Shown here: piece by piece, positions 58,271 to 64,000 of the stretch
Numbering within the stretch: position 1 is the first letter of the stretch
How the letters are laid out: every line of letters starts with the position of its first letter
The notes under the pieces: model-generated
The model's database searches: none
Told to the model about the DNA's origin: nothing
The model's input: the letters and a program-made list of their open reading frames with translations, nothing else
Translations under genes and position numbers: made by a program
NCBI GenBank assembly: GCA_041393495.1
Contig: JAWKKA010000002.1
Span: 1 to 64,000, forward strand
DNA from: RHKX01 sp041393495
Lineage (GTDB): Bacteria; Actinomycetota; Thermoleophilia; Solirubrobacterales; 70-9
Direction: 5' to 3'
DNA: 64,000 nucleotides

Positions 58271-59302
58271 ATGCGCGCGGTCGTGATCCCCCGCCACGGC
58301 GGGCCCGAGGTGCTCGAGGTGCGGGAGCGCCGCGACCCGCAGGTGGCGCCCGGCGAGGTCCGGATCGAGGTCCGGGCGGCGGGCATCAACTTCGCCGACC
58401 TGCTCGCGCGGACGGGGATGTACCCGGACGCGCCGAAGCCGCCCTGCGTCGTTGGCTACGAGGTCGCCGGAACCGTCGAATCGGTCGGCGAGGGGGTCGA
58501 CACGGTCACGGTCGGTGACCGGGTGATGGCGGCGACGCGGTTCGGTGGCCACGCCGAGCTCTGCACCGTCAGCGCCCGCGACGTCCTGCCGCTGGCCGGG
58601 GGCCTGAGCTTCGAGCAGGGCGCCGCGGTGCCCGTCAACTACGGGACCGCGTACGCGGGCCTGGTGCTGATGGGCGGCCTGCGCGAGGGCGACCGCGTCC
58701 TGATCCACGCCGCGGCGGGCGGCGTCGGGCTGGCGGCCGTGCAGTTCGCCAAGGCCCGCGGGGCCGAGGTCTTCGGGACCGCCTCCGCCGCCAAGCACGA
58801 GGCGATCAGGGCGCACGGGGTCGACCAAGCGATCGACTACCGGACGGCCGACTTCGAGGAGGCAGTCCTGCGGATCACCGGCGGCGAGGGGATCGACATC
58901 GCCTTCGACGCGATCGGACCGTCGAGCTTCCGTAAGGACTACCGGCTGCTGCGCCCCGGCGGCAAGCTCGTCTGCTACGGGCTCAGCGAGGTCCAGACCG
59001 GGGAGCGGCGGAGCATCCCCGCCGCGCTCAGGAGCCTCGCCGCGATGACCACGGCGACGATGCCGTGGTGGAAGAGCATGGCGATCATGAACGAGAACAA
59101 GGGCGTCTTCGGGCTCAACATGCTCCGTTGGTGGGACCGTGAGGGCGGCCTCGATCGGCTCATCGGCCCGCTCTCCGGGGAGCTGGCGGCGGGCCGGTTC
59201 GAGCCGGTCGTCGCGGCCTCGTTCCCGTTCGCGGATGCGGCCGCCGCCCACCGCTTCATCCACGAGCGCCGCAACATCGGCAAGGTCGTGCTCGTGCCGT
59301 GA
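58271..59302 (+). CDS. Zinc-independent quinone oxidoreductase-like MDR protein
   Basis: A 343-residue medium-chain dehydrogenase/reductase. The GroES-like half starts MRAVVIPRHGGPEVLEVRER and has AAGINFADLLARTGMYPD; the NADPH fold is VLIHAAAGGVGLAAVQFAKA. Zinc-binding Cys residues are missing, as in quinone oxidoreductases and VAT-1-like proteins. The substrate is unknown; a quinone or enone is likely. Its stop overlaps the next start (GTGA), pairing it with a membrane protein. Confidence 0.88.
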   Translation: MRAVVIPRHGGPEVLEVRERRDPQVAPGEVRIEVRAAGINFADLLARTGMYPDAPKPPCVVGYEVAGTVESVGEGVDTVTVGDRVMAATRFGGHAELCTVSARDVLPLAGGLSFEQGAAVPVNYGTAYAGLVLMGGLREGDRVLIHAAAGGVGLAAVQFAKARGAEVFGTASAAKHEAIRAHGVDQAIDYRTADFEEAVLRITGGEGIDIAFDAIGPSSFRKDYRLLRPGGKLVCYGLSEVQTGERRSIPAALRSLAAMTTATMPWWKSMAIMNENKGVFGLNMLRWWDREGGLDRLIGPLSGELAAGRFEPVVAASFPFADAAAAHRFIHERRNIGKVVLVP

Positions 59303-60078
59303 GCGCCGCCCCCGCGCTCGCGTCGCTCGGCAGCTTCTTCGACGAGCACATCGTCGATGCCGGGCGGCTGCCCGCGTTCATCTACCTGATCTTCTTCCTC
59401 GGCACCTTCGCGTTCATCCGCACGAGCGCGCACATGATCCGCGCCCAGGTGAGCTGGTGGCCCGGCAACGTCGAGGTCGGCGGCACCCACATCCACCACC
59501 TCGTCTGGGGGATCCTGCTGCTGATGATCGCCGGCTGGGTCGGGATCGTCGTCGCCCCCGAGTCGCCCGGCCGCGAGATCGTCGCCGCCGCGTTCGGGAT
59601 CGGCACCGGCCTGACCCTGGACGAGTTCGCGCTCTGGCTCGAGCTCAAGGACGTCTACTGGTCCGCCGACGGCCGCAAGTCGATCGACGCCGTGATCGTC
59701 GCCGGGATCATCGCCAGCTTCGGCGTGCTCGGCTTCACGGTCTGGGTCGATGCCGCCAACGATGTCGCGCTGGCGGCCCACGCCGTGGTCGGCTTCATCG
59801 GGATCGGCGGCCTCGTCTTCGCGGTCGTCAACTGCGCGAAGGAGAAGTTCGGGATCGCGCTGCTCGGCCTCGTCGTGCCGCTTCTGTCGCTGATCGGCGC
59901 CTTCCGCCTCGGTCGCCCGACCTCGCCCTGGGCGCGGCTGTTCTATCGCAGTGAGAAGAAGAAGGAGCGCGCCCGCCGCCGCTTCGCGGATCGGAGGATG
60001 CTCGAGCCGCCGCACGTGCCGTCGCTGCGACACGTCCGCGAGACGTCGCGAGGCGCGGGCGGCGGTCAGGCCGGCTGA
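59299..60078 (+). CDS. Polytopic membrane protein with HIHH motif (unknown function)
   Basis: 259 residues with six or seven helices. A striking GGTHIHHLVWGILLLMIAGW segment places three His at a helix start, and an acidic DEFALWLELKD loop follows; both could bind a metal. The C terminus is soluble and very basic (EKKKERARRRFADRRM). Start GTG 59299 overlaps the upstream oxidoreductase stop, so the two may form an enzyme/membrane pair. The end overlaps the convergent AI-2E gene by 13 bp. I do not recognise a named function. Confidence 0.7.
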   Translation: MSAAPALASLGSFFDEHIVDAGRLPAFIYLIFFLGTFAFIRTSAHMIRAQVSWWPGNVEVGGTHIHHLVWGILLLMIAGWVGIVVAPESPGREIVAAAFGIGTGLTLDEFALWLELKDVYWSADGRKSIDAVIVAGIIASFGVLGFTVWVDAANDVALAAHAVVGFIGIGGLVFAVVNCAKEKFGIALLGLVVPLLSLIGAFRLGRPTSPWARLFYRSEKKKERARRRFADRRMLEPPHVPSLRHVRETSRGAGGGQAG

Positions 60079-61199
60079 GCCGGGGCGTCGGCTCCCGGCT
60101 CGACCGGCGCGGTCGCGTCTTCGGCGCCCGGACGCCGATCGCCATGCAGCGCCTTGAACACCACGGCGATCGAGGCCGCTACCGGAATCGCGATCAGCGC
60201 CCCGAGGATGCCCGCGATCTGGGCGCCAGCGAACAGCACGACGATCGCGATCAGCGGGTTGACCTTGACCGCGCGCCCGTACAGAAGCGGCTGGACGACG
60301 CGGTCCTGGACCTGCTGGAAGGCGATGAACGCGACCGCCCAGATGATCAGCGCGTCGGGAAAGGAGTGCAGGGCCGCGACGAGGGCGACGACGATGCCGC
60401 CGATCGTCAGGCCGATCAACGGGACGAGGTCGAACAGCGCGACCAGGATCGCGAGCGGCACGGCGAGATCGACCCCGAGGACCTCGAGCATCCCCCAGGC
60501 GAACAGCCCGGCGACGATGGCCAGCGAGAGGTTCACGGTCACGTAGCCGCGGACGACGCCGTAGACCCCGGTTGCGATCTCGCGTCCGCGGCGCTCACGC
60601 TCGCCGCCGACCCAGCGCAGGAGGCGGTCGAGCAGCCCGGGGCCCTCGAGCAGCAGGAAGAAGGCGAGGACGATGACGGTGACGGCGCTGACGACGTGCT
60701 TGAGCAGGCTGACCGTGAAGGACTCGAGGTCCCCGGCCGCACTCGAGAGGTCGCCGGGTAGCTGCGAGGTCTGCGACTTCAGCGTCGCGGTCAGGTCGTA
60801 CTGGCGGTTGAGCTCGCGGAACTGCTGGTTGTCGTTCGCCCACTGCTCGGCGTCGTGGACGTAGCCGGGACCGAGCGTGCCGACCTGCTCGACCTCGTCG
60901 ATCATCGGCGGGATCACGTTGAGGACGAGGAAAGCGAGCGCGATGAACGCCGCGACGAACGTCGCGGAGATGGCCACCCAGCGCGGCGTCCGCCGTCCCC
61001 CGATCCGGACCCGCCCGACGAGCTCGACCGCGGGGGCGAGCACGAGCGCCAGGAACGTGGCCGTGACCAGCCAGCGGATCGTCGTCTCGACCTCGAGGAC
61101 GATCAGGCCGAGCAGCGCTGCCGCGGCGACGGTGAGGATCGCGATCGCGACGACCCTGAGCACCGTCCGGGATTCGATGGCTTCTCGGTTCATGGGCAT
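60066..61199 (-). CDS. AI-2E family transporter (PerM-like permease)
   Basis: 377 residues. The typical layout is two N-terminal helices, a periplasmic/external linker (GYVHDAEQWANDNQQFRELN), then five or six helices including VIVLAFFLLLEGPGLLDRLL, PLAILVALFDLVPLIGLTIG and QQVQDRVVQPLLYGRAVKVN. Members export AI-2, move Na+/H+ or are uncharacterised permeases; which applies here cannot be read. The start is at MPM (61199) or MNR (61193). It diverges from the leuA leader. Confidence 0.87.
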   Translation of the reverse strand: MPMNREAIESRTVLRVVAIAILTVAAAALLGLIVLEVETTIRWLVTATFLALVLAPAVELVGRVRIGGRRTPRWVAISATFVAAFIALAFLVLNVIPPMIDEVEQVGTLGPGYVHDAEQWANDNQQFRELNRQYDLTATLKSQTSQLPGDLSSAAGDLESFTVSLLKHVVSAVTVIVLAFFLLLEGPGLLDRLLRWVGGERERRGREIATGVYGVVRGYVTVNLSLAIVAGLFAWGMLEVLGVDLAVPLAILVALFDLVPLIGLTIGGIVVALVAALHSFPDALIIWAVAFIAFQQVQDRVVQPLLYGRAVKVNPLIAIVVLFAGAQIAGILGALIAIPVAASIAVVFKALHGDRRPGAEDATAPVEPGADAPAQPA

Positions 61200-61271
61200 G
61201 CCCGCGGGGTGGCGGTGGCAACGCAGGGGTCGCCGGGCGCCGGCCGTGCTTGCAGAGTTCCCCGTCTTCGC

Positions 61272-61277
61272 TAGAGT
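61272..61277 (+). promoter_or_regulatory. -10 element TAGAGT of the leuA leader transcript
   Basis: TAGAGT ends 9 nt before ATG 61287 of the leader peptide, so the leader peptide itself is translated from a leaderless 5' end. Confidence 0.5.
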
Positions 61278-61286
61278 CCCTGCCGG

Positions 61287-61346
61287 ATGACCGATCGGCC
61301 GGCCAGCCTCGCGCTTCTCCTTCTCCTCCCCCTGCGGGGGGAATAG
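61287..61346 (+). CDS. Leucine-rich leader peptide of leuA
   Basis: A 19-residue peptide, MTDRPASLALLLLLPLRGE, with seven Leu (five in a row, mostly CTC/CTT) and its own promoter 67 nt before leuA. Leu codon runs in a short peptide upstream of leuA are the classical sign of attenuation, known in other Actinobacteria. The Leu codons at 61317-61325 (CTCCTTCTC) are exactly complementary to GAGAAGGAG (61397-61405), the leuA ribosome-binding site. This suggests that stalling at Leu codons exposes that site. A CCCCC/GGGGG hairpin covers the end of the peptide. Confidence 0.75.
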   Translation: MTDRPASLALLLLLPLRGE

Positions 61347-61405
61347 CGCTGGGCGGCGCGACAGCCGCGAGAGACAAGGGAATCCAATCACCGAGAGAGA
61401 AGGAG
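61317..61405 (+). promoter_or_regulatory. Anti-ribosome-site pairing in the leuA leader
   Basis: The 9-nt complement 61317-61325 / 61397-61405 can sequester the ribosome site of leuA, while smaller hairpins (CCCCC-TGC-GGGGG, 61328-61340; GCGGC/GCCGC within about 61352-61368) lie between. This is consistent with translational attenuation by leucine. Confidence 0.5.
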
Positions 61406-61413
61406 TCAGCGGG

Positions 61414-63054
61414 ATGAGCGCTGATCGAACCGCCTCCGAACGAGGCAGCGAAGAGGTAACGGGAGCCGCGGGCGACGCCTGCGAGCGGGTCGAGATCTTC
61501 GACACGACACTGCGCGACGGCGAGCAGTCGCCGGGGATCTCGCTCAACACCCAGGAGAAGGTCGAGATCGCGAGCCAGCTCGCGCGGCTCGGGGTCGACG
61601 TGATCGAAGCCGGCTTCCCGATCACCTCGCCGGGCGACTTCGAGGCCGTCGAGGCGATCGCGCGGACGGTCTCGGGGCCGGTGGTCTGCGGCTTGGCGCG
61701 GACGCAGAAGGGCGACATCGACGCGGCCTGGGGCGCGGTCAAGGACGCCGAGCGCCCGCGCATCCACACGTTCATCTCGACCTCGGACATCCACATCGAG
61801 CATCAGCTCCGGACCGACCGCGACGACGTCCGCGGCCAGGCGAGGGCGGCGGTCGCGCACGCCCGCGAGCTCTGCGAGGACGTCGAGTTCTCGCCCATGG
61901 ACGCGACCCGCGCCGACGTCGGGTTCACCGCCGAGGTCTGCGGGATCGCGATCGCCGAGGGAGCGGGGGTGATCAACATCCCCGACACGGTCGGCTACGC
62001 GACCCCCGACGAGTACGCCGCGTACCTGACCCGGCTCTACGAGCTGCTGCCGGAGCTGCGCGACGTCCGGCTGTCGGTCCATTGCCACGACGACCTCGGG
62101 CTCGCGGTCGCGAACTCGTTCGCCGGCGTCCGGGCGGGCGCCCGCCAGGTCGAGTGCGCGGTCAACGGGATCGGCGAGCGCGCCGGCAACTGCGCGCTGG
62201 AGGAGATCGTGATGCTGCTGCGAACGCGGCGCGGCGACCACGGCTTCGACACCGGGCTCGAGACGACCGAGCTGGCGCGGACGAGCCGGATGGTCTCGCG
62301 GTTCACCGGCTACGTGGTCCAGCCGAACAAGGCGGTCGTCGGGCGCAACGCGTTCGCGCACGAGTCCGGGATCCACCAGGACGGCGTGCTGAAGGAGCGA
62401 ACCACGTTCGAGATCATGGACGCGCGCGACGTCGGACTCGACTCCAACCAGATCGTGCTCGGCAAGCACTCCGGCCGCCACGCGCTCAAGGACGCGCTCG
62501 CGCAGCTCGGGTTCGTCGTCGAGGGCAACGCCCTCAACCAGGCGTTCAAGCGCTTCAAGGCGCTGGCGGACAAGAAGAAGCAGGTCACGGCGCTCGACCT
62601 CGAGGCGATCGTCTCCGACGAGATGCGCGAGGCCGCCCAGAAGTACGAGCTCGCCTGGTTCGAGGTCGAGGCGGGGACGCGGCGGCAGCCGCTGGCGCGC
62701 GTCGGCGTGACGACGCCGGCCGGCGAGGAGGTCGGCGGCGAGTCGGGCGGGGACGGCCCCGTCGATGCCGTCTTCGGCGCGATCCAGGCGGCCGTCGACA
62801 CCCGCTGCGAGCTCAGCCAGTACCTGGTCGCGGCCGTCGGCGAGGGCGATGACGCCCTCGGCGAGGTAACCGTGATGCTCCGCGCCCACGGCCGCCTCGC
62901 CAGCGGCCAGGGCGTCTCGACGGACATCATCGAGGCCTCGGCGCAGGCGTACGTCCGCGCGCTCGCCAACGCGCTCGACGGCGCCGCGGTGCGGGAGGCG
63001 GAATCGGTGGCCGCCGACGCCGCATCGGCGTCGCCGTTCCCGCCGGGGCCGTAG
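61414..63054 (+). CDS. leuA: 2-Isopropylmalate synthase
   Basis: A 546-residue DRE-TIM metallolyase that commits 2-ketoisovalerate to leucine. FDTTLRDGEQSPGISLN and HCHDDLGLAVANSFAGV hold the metal and catalytic residues; NAFAHESGIHQDGVLKERTT follows. The C-terminal LeuA dimer domain (LRAHGRLASGQGVSTDIIEA) binds leucine for feedback inhibition. Start ATG 61414 has GAGAAGGAG 9-17 nt upstream. The gene is controlled by the leader described above; ilvBH and ilvC, 10-20 kb away, supply its substrate. Confidence 0.95.
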   Translation: MSADRTASERGSEEVTGAAGDACERVEIFDTTLRDGEQSPGISLNTQEKVEIASQLARLGVDVIEAGFPITSPGDFEAVEAIARTVSGPVVCGLARTQKGDIDAAWGAVKDAERPRIHTFISTSDIHIEHQLRTDRDDVRGQARAAVAHARELCEDVEFSPMDATRADVGFTAEVCGIAIAEGAGVINIPDTVGYATPDEYAAYLTRLYELLPELRDVRLSVHCHDDLGLAVANSFAGVRAGARQVECAVNGIGERAGNCALEEIVMLLRTRRGDHGFDTGLETTELARTSRMVSRFTGYVVQPNKAVVGRNAFAHESGIHQDGVLKERTTFEIMDARDVGLDSNQIVLGKHSGRHALKDALAQLGFVVEGNALNQAFKRFKALADKKKQVTALDLEAIVSDEMREAAQKYELAWFEVEAGTRRQPLARVGVTTPAGEEVGGESGGDGPVDAVFGAIQAAVDTRCELSQYLVAAVGEGDDALGEVTVMLRAHGRLASGQGVSTDIIEASAQAYVRALANALDGAAVREAESVAADAASASPFPPGP

Positions 63055-63144
63055 GCGACCCGGCCGCCCGCCGCTGCGCGTCCGGTCCGACCGGCGGCGC
63101 CGGGGCCGGACCGGCGGCGCGAGCCATTTCCGGCGCCGCGTCCC

Positions 63145-63192
63145 GCGCTGGGGCGGGAGCAGCCGAGATCCCGGCCGAGAGCGCCCCGGCGC
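63145..63192. repeat. REP-like hairpin, copy 4
   Basis: GCGCTGGGGCG (63145-63155) and CGCCCCGGCGC (63182-63192) pair with one G-T wobble. It lies between leuA and the SDR gene with GC-rich direct repeats (ACCGGCGGCGC twice) just before it. Confidence 0.55.
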
Positions 63193-63200
63193 GCAGCGGG

Positions 63201-63221
63201 GCCCCGGATAGACTCCGGCGC
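63201..63221 (+). promoter_or_regulatory. Leaderless promoter with imperfect dyad
   Basis: The -10 TAGACT (63209-63214) ends 9 nt before ATG 63224. GCCCCGGA (63201-63208) and TCCGGCGC (63214-63221) pair at seven of eight positions around it. Confidence 0.45.
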
Positions 63222-63223
63222 GC

Positions 63224-63973
63224 ATGGGCGCCCTCGACGGCAAGGTCGCAGCGATCACCGGGGCCTCGTCCGGGATCGGCGCCGCGACTGCGCTGGCGCT
63301 CGCCACCGAGGGGGCTGCCGTCGCCCTGGCGGCACGGCGGCGTGACCGGATCGACGAGCTCGCGAAGCGGATCGAGTCCGGCGGCGGGCGGGCGCTCGCG
63401 ATCGAGACCGACGTCAGCGACGAGGCGCAGGCGCGGGCGTTCGTCGACCGGGCCAACGATGACCTCGGCGGGCTCGACGTCCTCGTCAACAACGCCGGGG
63501 TGATGCTGCTCGGCCCGGTCGCGGGGGCGGCGACCGAGGAGTGGCGGCGGATGATCGACGTCAACCTGCTCGGCCTGCTCTACTGCACCCACGCGGCGCT
63601 GCCGATCATGGGAGCGGCCGGCAGCGGCGACATCGTCAACGTCGCCTCGGTCGCGGGGCGGGTCGCCTCGCTCGGCAGCGGCGTCTACAACATGACGAAG
63701 TGGGGGGTGGTCGGCTTCTCCGAGGCGCTCCGTCAGGAGTGCGCCCGTGCCGGCATTCGCGTCACGGCGATCGAGCCGGGCTGGGTCGATACCGAGCTGC
63801 AGGGCCACAACGAGAACCCGGTCGTCGTCGCGGCGATGAAGAAGATGATCGGGAGGATCGGCAAGGTGCTCGAGCCCGAGGACATCGCCCGGACGATCGC
63901 CTTCGCGGTGACCCAGCCACCGCACGTAAGCATCAACGAGGTGCTGATCCGCCCGACGGCGCAGTCGCGCTGA
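63224..63973 (+). CDS. Short-chain dehydrogenase/reductase
   Basis: A 249-residue SDR. TGASSGIG is the NAD(P) loop, DVLVNNAGVM and the catalytic YNMTK (Tyr/Lys) with the Ser in NVASVAGRV complete the active site. An Arg after the second strand (AARRRDR) favours NADPH. It resembles the oxidoreductases that carry a PHVSINEVLIRPT C-terminal signature. The substrate is unknown, and no pathway partner follows within the window. Confidence 0.88.
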   Translation: MGALDGKVAAITGASSGIGAATALALATEGAAVALAARRRDRIDELAKRIESGGGRALAIETDVSDEAQARAFVDRANDDLGGLDVLVNNAGVMLLGPVAGAATEEWRRMIDVNLLGLLYCTHAALPIMGAAGSGDIVNVASVAGRVASLGSGVYNMTKWGVVGFSEALRQECARAGIRVTAIEPGWVDTELQGHNENPVVVAAMKKMIGRIGKVLEPEDIARTIAFAVTQPPHVSINEVLIRPTAQSR

Positions 63974-64000
63974 GGGCGGGCCCGCAGCGCCGCTCCGACG

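Noticed and set aside
1..64000. tRNA, rRNA, phage or transposase genes
   Set aside because: I looked for cloverleaf tails, rRNA-like stretches and integrase or transposase motifs on both strands and found none that I could support.

Overview
The window is 64 kb of very GC-rich chromosomal DNA with dense genes, short gaps and GTG, TTG and probably CTG starts. The gene content (GatCAB amidotransferase, a full menaquinone set, actinobacterial-type DUF6636 and DUF4389 proteins, LPXTG/sortase chemistry, a leucine leader peptide before leuA) points to a Gram-positive actinobacterium. A deep lineage such as Thermoleophilia/Solirubrobacterales is my guess and is not proven here. I see no rRNA, tRNA, CRISPR array, insertion sequence, integrase or plasmid/phage gene.

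Layout. (1) 1-14.3 kb is an envelope/glycan region: the tail of a glycosyltransferase; a Thr-rich membrane protein; a GNAT acetyltransferase; then an operon of NadE-like enzyme, glutamine amidotransferase (AsnB type), acyl carrier protein, AMP-forming ligase and O-antigen-ligase-like protein; a 99-aa LPFTG surface protein; an initiating sugar-phosphate transferase; a polysaccharide deacetylase; a glycosyltransferase; and a sortase. Together they look like a cell-surface glycan that is built, decorated with a carrier-bound acyl or amino acid group, and paired with a sortase-anchored mini-protein. (2) 14.3-23 kb: argG, a 54-aa membrane microprotein, three unknown coiled-coil proteins, dnaE (one frameshift) and a Cys-rich orphan. 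(3) 23-35 kb: endonuclease IV and gltX (start codons overlap head to head), an HDOD-LuxR protein facing an atypical response regulator, an Rrf2 regulator, nhaA, cysK-cysE, a UvrD/PcrA helicase and folD. (4) 35-41.5 kb: gatCAB, a type-II NADH dehydrogenase, a PaaK-like ligase and small membrane proteins. (5) 41.5-64 kb: branched-chain amino acid, menaquinone and serine genes: ilvB-ilvH-menF, menD/C/A/B on the opposite strand, menE, ilvC, serC-serA, an RTX-like secreted protein, a quinone-oxidoreductase-like protein, two membrane proteins, a leader-peptide-controlled leuA and an SDR enzyme.

Gene expression. Many starts (for example 323, 2039, 15645, 22611, 35147, 58271) have a TANNNT -10 hexamer ending 6-9 nt before the start codon. 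These mRNAs should therefore be leaderless. Inside operons, coupling is by ATGA, GTGA and, in two cases, CTGA overlaps. Several leaderless promoters have short inverted repeats on either side of the -10.

Sequence quality. The NadE-like gene carries three frame changes within about 110 bp, and dnaE, which should be essential, carries one. Single-base assembly errors are the simplest explanation, so other interrupted genes here should be read with care.
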